From Halomonas sp. NO4 (GTDB taxonomy: Bacteria > Pseudomonadota > Gammaproteobacteria > Pseudomonadales > Halomonadaceae): a stretch of 40,538 nt of DNA. The number at the start of each line of letters is the position of its first letter. The stretch's first letter is position 1. This document shows positions 1 to 7,632 of the stretch, one piece after another. The notes under the pieces are model-generated. The model had not been told where the DNA came from. It was given only the letters and a program-made list of their open reading frames with translations, and made no database searches. The DNA is taken from NCBI RefSeq assembly GCF_010994375.1, contig NZ_WHMA01000026.1, forward strand, positions 1 to 40,538, in the 5' to 3' direction. Both the position numbers and the translations under genes were made by a program.

Positions 1-58
1 AACCGAGAATGCCGGTCACGCTCTCAACGCTCTGGCAGCGAGAGCGGGAAGCCCCGCA

Positions 59-667
59 TCAATGCGCAGCATGATGCGCGGGAGCATTCACCCAGAACAC
101 CATGGGCTTGTCGGTCTCCTCGGCCTGATCGACGTCCTTCCAGCGGAAGGTGGTGGTCAGATCGGGCTGGCGCTCGTAGCCCTGGGCGCGCCAGAAGCCG
201 TGCAGCGGCTCGTAGCCGGCGGGCCTGAGCGGATGGTCGTCGGGGCGCTCCACGGCGCAGAAGGCGACGATGGCGAAGCCTTGCCGCGCTGCATGTTTCT
301 CTCTTTCGGCCATGAAGGCCTTGCCGATGCCCCGGCCGCGGTAGGCCGGCAAGAGCACCGACTCGCCGTAGTAGAAGATCTGGGCGATGTCGTAGTCCGC
401 CTGCTCGAAGGGGGCGCGGAACTCTTCGACGTCGTCGGTGAGCGGCATGCCGGTGGCGGCACCGACCAGGGTGTCGCCGTCGAAGGCGAGCACGAAGAGG
501 CTGTCGGGGCACTCGGCGTAGCGACGCAGGTAACTCGCCTCGTAGTCGAAGTCGCCGTCGTAGAGATAGGGGAAGTCGCGGAAGACGCGAATGCGCAGGC
601 GTGCCAGGTCGTCCAGGTGCGGGCCAATGGCCTCGCCCTGGCAGGTCGTCAGCTGGATCTCGGCCAT
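59..667 (-). CDS. GNAT family N-acetyltransferase
   Basis: This 202-residue protein looks like a complete single-domain GNAT acetyltransferase, which would transfer an acetyl group from acetyl-CoA to an amine. The central part carries the acetyl-CoA pyrophosphate loop, LLPAYRGRGIGKAFMAERE at about residues 105-124, matching the R/Q-x-x-G-x-G/A pattern. A hydrophobic strand and an aromatic-rich C-terminus follow, with GFWRAQGYE typical of the last GNAT strands. The ATG at 667 has a GGAGG ribosome site about six bases upstream, so the start is secure. The substrate cannot be told from the sequence. The gene is monocistronic as far as can be seen, with about 200 bases of apparently non-coding DNA separating it from the gene upstream. 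Confidence 0.85.
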   Translation of the reverse strand: MAEIQLTTCQGEAIGPHLDDLARLRIRVFRDFPYLYDGDFDYEASYLRRYAECPDSLFVLAFDGDTLVGAATGMPLTDDVEEFRAPFEQADYDIAQIFYYGESVLLPAYRGRGIGKAFMAEREKHAARQGFAIVAFCAVERPDDHPLRPAGYEPLHGFWRAQGYERQPDLTTTFRWKDVDQAEETDKPMVFWVNAPAHHAAH

Positions 668-865
668 GCGTGCCTCCGTGAGCGGGTAAACGCGGAATGG
701 ATGGGGAAACGGCTCCCGATTTTGCCGATCGGGACTCCCGGCGGCAATGCTGCTTCGCTGTTACCCCTGGCGAGGCGTAACGCCATGACGCCCTTGCCTA
801 TGCCTGGGTCGGTTTGGGGCAGGTGGCAGCAGGCGTGCCTGACCAGCCTCCCGACTCTCGGGGCG

Positions 866-1630
866 CTAACCGGACAACGCCAGCAATTTCCGCAGCGCCA
901 GCCCCAGCAGCAGCGCGCTGGTGACGCTGAGCAGGGTGCCCAGCAGCACGTACTCGGTGAGCTTGCGGTCCTGTGCCTCGCGCAGGTCGCCGAAGCGCAG
1001 CACCGACTTGGCGACGAGCAGAAAGCCCACCGCGGCGAGCTGGTCGAGCAGCGCCAGGGTCAGCACCAGGGCGCGCTCCAGCATACCGATACGCGCTCCC
1101 GCCTGGGCCAGGGTGCCCGGTGCGGCGAGCTGTTCGCTCCAGCGCCGCATGGCCAGCGCGATGGCAAAGGCGGCGGGGCGGGTCACCAGCAGGTAGGCCG
1201 CCGCCACTCCCAGCACCTCGGGGGAGACGAGCCAGCCAACGGCCTCGGCGAGTGGCCGGGTGCTGCCAAGCCAGGCAAGCCATACCCCCGCCAGCATCAG
1301 CCAGTGCAGTGCCTGGTCGAGCAGGAACCAGCGCAGCCGGCCGGCGGGCAGGTGTGCCTTGCCCAGGTCGATCAACCAGTGACTGATGACCACCGCCGCT
1401 GCGCCGGCCAGCGCGGCGAGCAGGCCCGGCGTGCCGGCCATGGCCAGACCGGCAATGGCGAGCACCGAGAAAGTCAGGGCGCCATGCACCAGCACGTGAT
1501 GGACGAGATGGCGCGAGCGATGCAGTCGGCGCTGGCGATCCTCGACCCAGGCGAGCGGCTGCAGCAGGAAGTCGCCGACAAGGTGGGCGAGCAGCAGCCC
1601 CAGCAGCACGGAAAGCTCGGCGGTGGTCAT
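866..1630 (-). CDS. DUF3307 family membrane protein
   Basis: This 254-residue integral membrane protein has a DUF3307-type N-terminus: a first helix containing LLAHLVGDFLLQP, then a basic loop and HHVLVHGALTF. Conserved His and Asp residues lie inside or beside membrane helices, and later hydrophobic segments include a VVISHWLIDLGKAHL stretch. Six to seven membrane segments are visible. The start ATG (1628-1630) overlaps the stop of the SatD gene by four bases, so the two proteins are probably translationally coupled. DUF3307 proteins are often paired with SatD regulators. The function is not known; involvement in a stress- or c-di-GMP-independent membrane process would be guesswork. In many genomes the pair forms a compact two-gene unit, as here. 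Confidence 0.8.
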   Translation of the reverse strand: MTTAELSVLLGLLLAHLVGDFLLQPLAWVEDRQRRLHRSRHLVHHVLVHGALTFSVLAIAGLAMAGTPGLLAALAGAAAVVISHWLIDLGKAHLPAGRLRWFLLDQALHWLMLAGVWLAWLGSTRPLAEAVGWLVSPEVLGVAAAYLLVTRPAAFAIALAMRRWSEQLAAPGTLAQAGARIGMLERALVLTLALLDQLAAVGFLLVAKSVLRFGDLREAQDRKLTEYVLLGTLLSVTSALLLGLALRKLLALSG

Positions 1631-2274
1631 GGGTGATCCTCTCCATTGGCCAGGCGTTCGCCCAGGTAGGCGAGGGTGTCGGCGAGCAGCGGCCAGCGCG
1701 CCACGCGCAGGCGCTTGTGCACGCTGGGTTGGCGGATGCCGAGCTGCTCGGCCAGCGCCTGCTGCGAGCGGGCTTCTTCCAGGCTCAGCCGCACCACCTC
1801 CGCCGAGTAGGGCGACCAGCTCGCCACCAGGTCGTCGAGGTAGCGCACCAGCAGGGCCAGGCAGCCGTCGTCGCTTTCGTCGAGCAGCGCCAGCGACAGC
1901 CGCGCCGGCCCCTCGGCCAGCGTATCCAGCCCCTGGCCGGAGTGCACGAAGGGGGCGTCGTCGGCGTTGGTTAGGCGTCGCTCGCCGTGCCAGTGCGATG
2001 CGCCTACCGCCACGGCGAGGCGCGCGTCCCAGCGCTGCTCGGCTTCGGAGTGCTCGATCAGCGCTGCGCGCAGGGCAATGGCCACCGCCATGGCCGGGCG
2101 GGGATCGGGCAGGGCGAGTTGGAAGGCATCGCCACGGAAGCGCTCGGCGCGGCCGCCGTGGCGGGCGGCCAGCGCCGCCAGGGTGTCGTCCAGCAGGCGG
2201 TAGAGGCGAGTGCGGTCCCGCACCTGGCGGGAATCGATTACATCGCCCGTGAGTACGGCGATTCGCTGGGGCAT
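1627..2274 (-). CDS. SatD family protein with C-terminal HTH
   Basis: This 215-residue protein begins MPQRIAVLTGDVIDSRQV, a signature of the SatD family. An N-terminal domain of about 130 residues, distantly cyclase-like with a GDVIDS strand and FRGDAF motif, is followed by a C-terminal sequence-specific helix-turn-helix (ALAEQLGIRQPSVHKRLRVA, about residues 170-190). SatD proteins are thought to act as regulators of an adjacent membrane protein, here DUF3307, with which this gene overlaps by four bases. The ATG at 2274 was chosen; a GTG at 2292 (MEPVF) is possible and has an AAGGT upstream. The region directly upstream carries two spaced inverted repeats that could be its own operators, suggesting autoregulation. 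Confidence 0.8.
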   Translation of the reverse strand: MPQRIAVLTGDVIDSRQVRDRTRLYRLLDDTLAALAARHGGRAERFRGDAFQLALPDPRPAMAVAIALRAALIEHSEAEQRWDARLAVAVGASHWHGERRLTNADDAPFVHSGQGLDTLAEGPARLSLALLDESDDGCLALLVRYLDDLVASWSPYSAEVVRLSLEEARSQQALAEQLGIRQPSVHKRLRVARWPLLADTLAYLGERLANGEDHP

Positions 2275-2308
2275 GGCGAACACAGGCTCCACTGGCGGTT
2301 ACCTTAAG

Positions 2309-2328
2309 TATAGCCATTGTAGGCTATA
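2309..2328. promoter_or_regulatory. Inverted-repeat operator, proximal
   Basis: This is a perfect 7-bp inverted repeat, TATAGCC, six bases, GGCTATA, lying 35 bases upstream of the SatD ATG. Two good minus-strand -10 hexamers lie within or beside it (TACAAT at 2321-2316 and TATACT at 2312-2307), without a correctly spaced -35. The site is therefore placed to control initiation. Binding by the adjacent SatD HTH protein is inference. Confidence 0.6.
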
Positions 2329-2338
2329 TCGCCAGTCA

Positions 2339-2356
2339 ATAGCCTTTAACGGCTAT
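2339..2356. promoter_or_regulatory. Inverted-repeat operator, distal
   Basis: This is a second copy of the same design: ATAGCC, six bases, GGCTAT, 10 bases upstream of the proximal site. A third lone half-site, GGCTAT, is at 2380-2385, at the end of the VWA gene. The same half-sites, same 6-base spacer and opposite spacer sequences suggest selection for protein binding. Confidence 0.55.
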
Positions 2357-2381
2357 AAAGTTAAAATATTCCCTGTCACGG

Positions 2382-3560
2382 CTATTTGGCGAGCTCGATC
2401 ATGGCCCTTTCGAGGCCTTCCAGCGTCATCGGATACATGCGGTCGTCAATCAACTGGCGGATCAACTGGGTGGAGTGGGTGAACTCCCAGGCGCGCGGCG
2501 GCATGGGGTTGAGCCACGCCAGGCGGGGGAACTTGTCGACGAGGCGCTTCAGCCACACCGCGCCGGCCTCGTCGTTGAAGTGCTCGACGCTGCCGCCGGG
2601 GTGGGTGATCTCGTATGGCGACATGGCGGCGTCGCCGACGATCACCACCTGGTAGTCGGACCCATAGGTGTGCAGCACGTCCATCGTCGGGATGCGCTCA
2701 TGATGGCGACGGGAGTTGTCGCGCCACACCCCCTCGTAGAGGCAGTTGTGGAAGTAGTAGGGCTCCAGGTGCTTGAATTCCGCTCGCGCTGCGGAGAAGA
2801 GCTCTTCGCAGGTGCGGATGTGGTCGTCCATGGAGCCGCCCACGTCGAGCAACAGCAGCACCTTCACGGCGTTGTGACGCTCGGGGCACATCTGCACGTT
2901 GAGCAGCCCGGCGTCGCGGGCCGTCTCGCGGATGGTGGCGTCGACGTCGAACTCCTCCGCCGCGCCTTGGCGGGCGAACTTGCGCAGCCGGCGCAGCGCC
3001 ATCTTGATGTTGCGCGTGCCCAGTTCGAGCGAATCGTCGTAGTCGCGGAAGCGTCGCTCGTCCCACACCTTCACCGCGCGGCGGTGCCGAGAGCCGTCCT
3101 GGCCGATGCGGATGCCCTCGGGGTTGTAGCCGTAGGCGCCGAAGGGGCTGGTGCCGCCGGTGCCGATCCACTTGTTGCCGCCGGCGTGGCGCTCCTTCTG
3201 CTCCTCGAGGCGCTGCTTGAAGGTCTCGATCAGCTTTTCGAGCCCGCCCAGCGACTCGATTCGGGCCTTTTCCTCGTCGCTGAGCTGTTTCTCGAACTCG
3301 CGACGCAGCCAGTCGTCGGGGATCAGCGCCTCGATGGCGGCGTCGAGGTTCGAAAGCCCCTCGAACCAGGCGGCGAAGGCGCGATCGAAGCGGTCGAAGT
3401 GGCGCTCGTCCTTGACCATCACAGTGCGTGCGATCTGGTAGAAGGCCTCCATGTCGGCGAATACTACGCCGCGCTCGACCACCGCGTGGAGGTCGAGCAG
3501 CTCGCGCAGCGACACCGGCACCCCGGCGCGCTTCAGGGTCTCGAACAGGCCGATGAACAT
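2382..3560 (-). CDS. VWA domain protein, CoxE-like
   Basis: This 392-residue protein carries a C-terminal von Willebrand A domain of the CoxE-like type. The metal-ion-dependent adhesion site appears as DVGGSMDDH at residues 239-247, with downstream VVIVGDAAMSPYE supplying the later site residues. The first 200 residues are helical and charged, and a Gly/Thr-rich stretch, GTGGTSPFGAYGYNPEG, lies in the linker. It sits five bases downstream of a MoxR AAA+ ATPase on the same strand. MoxR-VWA pairs act as chaperone-like machines that insert cofactors or remodel enzyme complexes. The client here is not visible, since no cox, nor or rubisco genes are next to it. Confidence 0.87.
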   Translation of the reverse strand: MFIGLFETLKRAGVPVSLRELLDLHAVVERGVVFADMEAFYQIARTVMVKDERHFDRFDRAFAAWFEGLSNLDAAIEALIPDDWLRREFEKQLSDEEKARIESLGGLEKLIETFKQRLEEQKERHAGGNKWIGTGGTSPFGAYGYNPEGIRIGQDGSRHRRAVKVWDERRFRDYDDSLELGTRNIKMALRRLRKFARQGAAEEFDVDATIRETARDAGLLNVQMCPERHNAVKVLLLLDVGGSMDDHIRTCEELFSAARAEFKHLEPYYFHNCLYEGVWRDNSRRHHERIPTMDVLHTYGSDYQVVIVGDAAMSPYEITHPGGSVEHFNDEAGAVWLKRLVDKFPRLAWLNPMPPRAWEFTHSTQLIRQLIDDRMYPMTLEGLERAMIELAK

Positions 3561-3565
3561 CGTGG

Positions 3566-4411
3566 TTACCTGCCTTGCCGACGCAGCATGAACGCCAGCC
3601 GCTCGAGCAGGGCGGTGTCCTGCTCGTTCTTGATCAGGGCGCCGGCCAGCGGCGGAATCGCCTTCACCGGGTCGCGCTGGTAGAGCGCCTCGCGGGCCAG
3701 GTCGTCGGCCATCAACAGCTTCAGCCAGTCGACCAGCTCCGAGGTGGAGGGCTTCTTCTTGAGGCCCGGCGCCTGGCGCAGCTCGAAGAACACCTCCAGC
3801 GCCTCACCGACCAGCTTGGGCGCGATGTCGGGGAAGTGCACGTCGACGATGGCCTGCATGGTCTCGCGATCGGGGAACTCGATGTAGTGGAAAAAGCAGC
3901 GGCGCAGGAAGGCGTCGGGCAGCTCCTTCTCGTTGTTGGAGGTGATGACGATGATCGGGCGGTGGCGGGCGCGAATGGTCTCGCCGGTCTCGTAGACGTG
4001 GAATTCCATGCGATCCAGCTCCTGGAGCAGGTCGTTGGGGAATTCGATGTCCGCCTTGTCGATTTCGTCGATCAGCAGCACCACCCGCTCGTCGGCGGTG
4101 AAAGCCTCCCACAGCTTGCCGGGCTTGATGTAGTTGGCGACGTTCTCCACGCCCTCGATGCCGAGCTGGGAATCGCGCAGGCGGCTCACTGCGTCGTACT
4201 CGTAGAGACCCTGGGCGGCCTTGGTGGAGGACTTGATGTGCCAGGTGAGCAGCCGTGTGCCCAGTGAGCTGGCCAGTTCCTCGGCGAGCAATGTCTTGCC
4301 GGTGCCCGGCTCGCCCTTGATCAGCAGCGGCCGCTCGAGGGTCACGGCGGCGTTCACCGCCTGCTTCAAGGCCTCGGTGGCCACGTAGGTGGAAGTGGAG
4401 TCAAATGCCAT
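3566..4411 (-). CDS. MoxR family AAA+ ATPase
   Basis: This 281-residue MoxR-type AAA+ ATPase has Walker A GEPGTGKT at residues 33-40, Walker B LLIDEIDKA at 112-120, a sensor 1 segment VITSNNEKELPDAFLRRC, and a C-terminal lid with FMLRRQGR at the end. Length and motifs are standard for the family. It is the upstream partner of the VWA gene and is separated from it by five bases, so the two are almost certainly co-transcribed. The ATG at 4411 was chosen because the family N-terminus begins a few residues before the first helix. The frame stays open upstream, but that extension runs through the palindromic repeat and is not protein-like. Confidence 0.92.
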   Translation of the reverse strand: MAFDSTSTYVATEALKQAVNAAVTLERPLLIKGEPGTGKTLLAEELASSLGTRLLTWHIKSSTKAAQGLYEYDAVSRLRDSQLGIEGVENVANYIKPGKLWEAFTADERVVLLIDEIDKADIEFPNDLLQELDRMEFHVYETGETIRARHRPIIVITSNNEKELPDAFLRRCFFHYIEFPDRETMQAIVDVHFPDIAPKLVGEALEVFFELRQAPGLKKKPSTSELVDWLKLLMADDLAREALYQRDPVKAIPPLAGALIKNEQDTALLERLAFMLRRQGR

Positions 4412-4426
4412 GGGGTCGTGCCTCGG

Positions 4427-4576
4427 CTGGGGAAACACTGCACAAATGTCTGCGCGGGCAAATCGCTGCGTTGCGCGCTGCTCGACATCCTCACCTAGTA
4501 CCGCATAGGCTCCGGTGTCTGCGCTGCGTGCGCCTTGCGCTTTATTCCGCTCGCCAATTTGATCAGCGTTTCCCAG
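4427..4576. repeat. 150-bp imperfect palindromic element
   Basis: The ends are imperfect inverted repeats: CTGGGGAAACACTGCACAAA at the left, and a right end whose reverse complement begins CTGGGAAACGCTGATCAAAT. Pairing continues patchily inwards (GCGCGGGC/GCTCGCC-type and TGCGTTGCGCGC/GCGCAAGGCGCACGCA-type blocks), so the whole segment could fold into a long hairpin. It has no convincing reading frame, although the frames stay open through it. It lies in the 300-base gap between moxR and the cupin gene. The size and terminal inverted repeats suit a dispersed MITE- or REP-like element, but copy number cannot be judged from one window. Confidence 0.5.
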
Positions 4577-4711
4577 GGTCAAAAAACGTTTGCAGTCAAA
4601 CGAGTGTACGGAAGGGCGGGGGTGGGGACAAATTCGGCCCGGCGGCAAGTGGACAGATACACTAGCCACGGAGAGTCTTGATGTCGACTTGATGGCCGGC
4701 AGGAGAAAGCT

Positions 4712-5032
4712 GTGGTGCAAAACCTCTTCGCGTCGATTCCTCTCTCCCAGGCGGCGGAGCAGTTCGATGAGCTGGTGGGCGGCCAGGACGTGCGGGTCGA
4801 GCGCATCGTCTCGCACGGCCACGCCTCGCCGGAGCAGGGTTGGTACGACCAGCCGCAGCACGAGTGGGTGGTGGTGCTGCAGGGGCGGGCGGTGCTCGCC
4901 TTCGAGCAGGGCGATGACGTGGCGCTCGCGCCGGGCGATTACCTCACCATCCCGGCGCACTGCCGGCATCGCGTCAAGTGGACGGCCCCGCAGCAGGCGA
5001 CCGTCTGGCTGGCGGTGCACTATACCGCGTGA
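4712..5032 (+). CDS. Small cupin-domain protein
   Basis: This 106-residue single-domain cupin has metal-binding motif 1 around GWYDQPQHEWVVVLQGRAVL (residues 48-67) and motif 2 around LAPGDYLTIPAHCRHRV (about 79-95). The His, Glu and later His needed for a divalent metal are present. Proteins of this size can be sugar- or small-molecule-modifying enzymes or sensors, and nothing here decides the substrate. Translation starts at GTG 4712 (or the next codon, also GTG), with AGGAG at 4701-4705 as the ribosome site. The gene stands alone, divergent from moxR and convergent with the DUF72 gene. Confidence 0.8.
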   Translation: MVQNLFASIPLSQAAEQFDELVGGQDVRVERIVSHGHASPEQGWYDQPQHEWVVVLQGRAVLAFEQGDDVALAPGDYLTIPAHCRHRVKWTAPQQATVWLAVHYTA

Positions 5033-5070
5033 AGGCCTCCGCGAGACGGAGGGGGAAGCGGTTGCGAACG

Positions 5071-5817
5071 TCACGTCAGCAAGTCTGGCCCGCGACGGGC
5101 GAGGAAACGTTGCAGTTGACGAGCGTTCTCGACGGCATGACCGGCCTCGTCGTTGTTGAAGTAGGCGTAGACGTCGTTTCCGCCCTCGGCCAGGTCCCCG
5201 AGGCGCCGGGCCTGGGCGCTAAGGTACTGGGGCGAGTATCGGCCCTGGTAGTGTTCGCCGTGATGGCGCAGGTAAGCCCAGTCGGCGGTGAGCCGCCGGG
5301 GGTGGTCGGGGAGCATGTCGTACCAGCACAGAGCGGCGCCGTGGGCTTCCAACACCCCGTAGACGGCGTCGCAGAGCCAGGAAGGGTCGCGGAATTCCAG
5401 GGCCCAGCGCTGCTCGGCCGGCGCGACCTCCAGGAAGGCGTCCAGGCGTTCGGCGTTGGCCCGCCAGCGGCCCGGCAGCTGCACCAGGATCGGGCCTAGC
5501 TTGTCGCCGAGCAGCCCGGCCGCGTCCAGGAAGTGGCCAATGGTGTCCTGGGGTGCCTTGAGCTTCTTGATGTGGCTGCCGTAACGGCTGAACTTGACGG
5601 CGAAGCGGAACCCCTCGGGAACGGCGTCGCGCCAGGCACGGAAGGTGGCGGCCTCGGGCAGTTGGTAGAAGGTGTTGTTGATCTCCACCGTAGCGAAGTG
5701 CTCGGCGTAGTGGCCGAGCCAGCGTTCGCGGGGCAGGTCGTGCGGGTAGAGGACGCCCCGCCAGTGCTCGTACTGGTAGCCCGACGTCCCGATGTTCACT
5801 TGTCCCGCCCGGCTCAT
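5071..5817 (-). CDS. DUF72 family protein (YecE-like)
   Basis: This 248-residue DUF72/YecE-type protein has a TIM-barrel-like fold. Family hallmarks are visible: NIGTSGYQYEHW near the N-terminus, FATVEINNTFYQLP at about residues 42-55, RFAVKFSRYGSHIKKLK in the middle, WALEFRDPSW, and YAYFNNDEAGHAVENA near the C-terminus. The biochemical role of the family is not settled. The start ATG at 5817 has GGGAGG five bases upstream, so the longer open frame to 6027 is rejected. It is transcribed in the same direction as the dehydrogenase upstream, with a 130-base gap. Confidence 0.9.
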   Translation of the reverse strand: MSRAGQVNIGTSGYQYEHWRGVLYPHDLPRERWLGHYAEHFATVEINNTFYQLPEAATFRAWRDAVPEGFRFAVKFSRYGSHIKKLKAPQDTIGHFLDAAGLLGDKLGPILVQLPGRWRANAERLDAFLEVAPAEQRWALEFRDPSWLCDAVYGVLEAHGAALCWYDMLPDHPRRLTADWAYLRHHGEHYQGRYSPQYLSAQARRLGDLAEGGNDVYAYFNNDEAGHAVENARQLQRFLARRGPDLLT

Positions 5818-5947
5818 GCGGCCTCCCGATGCCCGTGTCAGACAGACCGTGTCAGACTGCCCGTGGCGAACGCTGCTCCTGACGCGGAGCGCAGGCTCAG
5901 GATGGACCCGATACCGCGGTGTTGCCAGTGGGGGCCGGCCGTGGGGC

Positions 5948-6835
5948 TCAGTCGCCGTCCCCCGGGCGATAGGTCTCCACCAGGGTGGCCGGGTCGTGCT
6001 CGGCGTGGCCGTGGCTGGCGTGGGCACGCATCAGCTGGGCGGCCAGACCGCTCATGGGCGTGGCGTTGCCGGCCCGCTGGCTCTGCGCCACCGCCATGTC
6101 GAGGTCCTTGAGCAGGGTGCGCAGGTGCCAGGGGGGCTTCTCGAAGTCGCTCGCCGCCATTCGCGGCACGAGGATCTGGAAAGGCTTGGAGTCGGCATGG
6201 CCGCCGGAGAGTGCCTCGGTGAGCCGGCCGGCGTCCACGCCGCTGACCTCGGCGAGTGCCACCATCTCGGCGATCACCGCTGCCTGGCAGCCGACGATCA
6301 TCTGGTTGCACACCTTGGTCACCTGGCCGCTGCCAACCGGGCCCATGTGCGTCAGCCGGGCAGAGATCGGCTCGACCAGGGGGCGGATGGCGTCGATGTC
6401 CTCCGTCTCGCCGCCGGCCATCATCACCAGCGTGCCGCTCTCGGCCCCAGCCACGCCGCCGGAGACGGGGCAGTCCACCCAGCGCATGCCGGATTCGCTG
6501 GCCAGCCACTCGGCGAAGTCGCGGGTGGCGGCCGGATCGCTGCTGGAGAAGTCGATCAGTCGCTGCTCGGCGCGGCCGTGCTGGGCCACGCCGTCCTCGC
6601 CGAACACCACCGACTCCACCGCGGCGGTATTGGCGAGGCACAGCATCACCACGTCGACGCCTTCCACCAGTTCGCCGATGGAACCCGCCACCTTGGCCCC
6701 CGCCTCGCGCAGCGCCTCGGCCTTGCCGGGCGAGCGATTCCACACGGTCACGTCGCAATTGGCGGAAAGCAGGCAGCGCGTCATGGGATCACCCATCAGG
6801 CCGATACCGATGAAGCCGAGGCGAGGGGAAGTCAT
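5948..6835 (-). CDS. NAD(P)-dependent 3-hydroxyisobutyrate dehydrogenase family oxidoreductase
   Basis: This 295-residue beta-hydroxyacid dehydrogenase reads as complete. The dinucleotide fold is clear at the start, GFIGIGLMGDP, with glycines at 10, 12 and 15. The substrate-binding DCPVSGG motif is at 121-127 and the catalytic lysine is K174 in GSGQVTKVCNQ. Family members oxidise 3-hydroxyisobutyrate or reduce tartronate semialdehyde (GarR/GlxR) or succinic semialdehyde (GLYR). The sequence alone does not choose among these. The start at 6835 has GGAG 11 bases upstream. It lies 69 bases downstream of the DsrE gene of the transporter operon and could be read through from it. Confidence 0.9.
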   Translation of the reverse strand: MTSPRLGFIGIGLMGDPMTRCLLSANCDVTVWNRSPGKAEALREAGAKVAGSIGELVEGVDVVMLCLANTAAVESVVFGEDGVAQHGRAEQRLIDFSSSDPAATRDFAEWLASESGMRWVDCPVSGGVAGAESGTLVMMAGGETEDIDAIRPLVEPISARLTHMGPVGSGQVTKVCNQMIVGCQAAVIAEMVALAEVSGVDAGRLTEALSGGHADSKPFQILVPRMAASDFEKPPWHLRTLLKDLDMAVAQSQRAGNATPMSGLAAQLMRAHASHGHAEHDPATLVETYRPGDGD

Positions 6836-6904
6836 GGCAAGTCTCCAGCAGCTGTGGAAAACCTCAGCATGCGCGATGGAAGGGTTTTCCAGCAAGTCAC
6901 CTCG

Positions 6905-7243
6905 CTACAACGTAATCACCTGATCCGGCATGTTGCCGCCGAGCGCGGCGTAGAGGTCGGGAAAGCAGCCGATGGGTACGCCGGGCATCAGCTGGTCGGC
7001 GATTTCGCGTTCGTAGCAGCACTGGTCGCAGCCCATCAGCAGCATGCCGCTCTGCTCGGCGACGGCGCGCAGGCGCTCGCCGATGGGGTTGCCGTTCACC
7101 AGTACGTAGTTGTTGTCCTCGAAGAAGAACATGCCGACCACCTCGACGCCGTGGCGGCCCTCCTCGAGTTGGGGCAGGATCATCTTGGCGAGCACGTAGG
7201 AGACGTTGTGGCGCTGGGTGGCGAAGAGGTAGGCGACTTTCAT
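6905..7243 (-). CDS. DsrE family protein, SaoD-like
   Basis: This 112-residue DsrE/DsrF-fold protein is the last gene of the five-gene transporter operon; its ATG overlaps the NifU-like stop by four bases. A cysteine cluster GCDQCC (C72, C75, C76) sits at the position of the active-site cysteine of DsrE/TusD sulfur carriers. C93 follows in a conserved-looking IGCFPDLYAAL, and the tail is PDQVITL. These features resemble my recollection of SaoD, the DsrE-related member of the proposed Sao organometal-handling clusters, although no selenoprotein or SaoC is present here. A thiol-based sulfur or metal relay for the transported substrate is inference. Confidence 0.72.
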   Translation of the reverse strand: MKVAYLFATQRHNVSYVLAKMILPQLEEGRHGVEVVGMFFFEDNNYVLVNGNPIGERLRAVAEQSGMLLMGCDQCCYEREIADQLMPGVPIGCFPDLYAALGGNMPDQVITL

Positions 7244-7632
7244 GGGGAAGGCTCCTTGGTCGTCATCAGTAGGGCCGCGCGTAGGGCGGCCACGGCGAGG
7301 ATGGCGCGGTCCTGTCGCGCGGGCGGTACGCCCTCGAGTCGTGCCGCCAGGGCGTCGGCGTCCAGGCTCGGCGTGGCGTCAAGTGGCCGGCCTGTCTCGT
7401 GGTCGGCCAGGGCCTGGCAGTAGGCCACGAGGGTGGCGCAGGCCGTGGCCTCGAAGCGGACATCGACCAGGGTGTCGTCGCGGATCGCCAGGCTGAAACG
7501 GGCGCGCAGCCCCTGGGGTGTTTCGACCCACTCGCCGAGGTGCGGCAGCGGCGGGGCGCGCCGCGTGCGCAGGCCACGCTCCAGGCACTCAGGTAGGCGC
7601 AGGGAGCGCGGTGCGTCGCGGCAGTAGCCCAT
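7240..7632 (-). CDS. NifU/IscU-like scaffold protein, degenerate
   Basis: This 130-residue protein resembles the N-terminal scaffold domain of NifU/IscU. The middle strand pair RFSLAIRDDTLVDVRFEATA is followed by CATLVAYCQALADHETGRP, where IscU has its second cysteine and helix. C65 and C72 are present. The family's first and third cluster cysteines appear absent, because the C-terminal helix RAILAVAALRAALL has none. If so, it cannot hold a cluster in the usual way. It overlaps the permease upstream by one base (TGATG) and the DsrE gene downstream by four. The role is unknown; it may bind a metal or thiol group in the same pathway. Confidence 0.6.
   Translation of the reverse strand: MGYCRDAPRSLRLPECLERGLRTRRAPPLPHLGEWVETPQGLRARFSLAIRDDTLVDVRFEATACATLVAYCQALADHETGRPLDATPSLDADALAARLEGVPPARQDRAILAVAALRAALLMTTKEPSP

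Noticed and set aside
62..1636. 524-residue open frame on the plus strand
   Set aside because: It is antisense to the GNAT and DUF3307 genes; composition is an artefact of high-GC third positions, with no domain.
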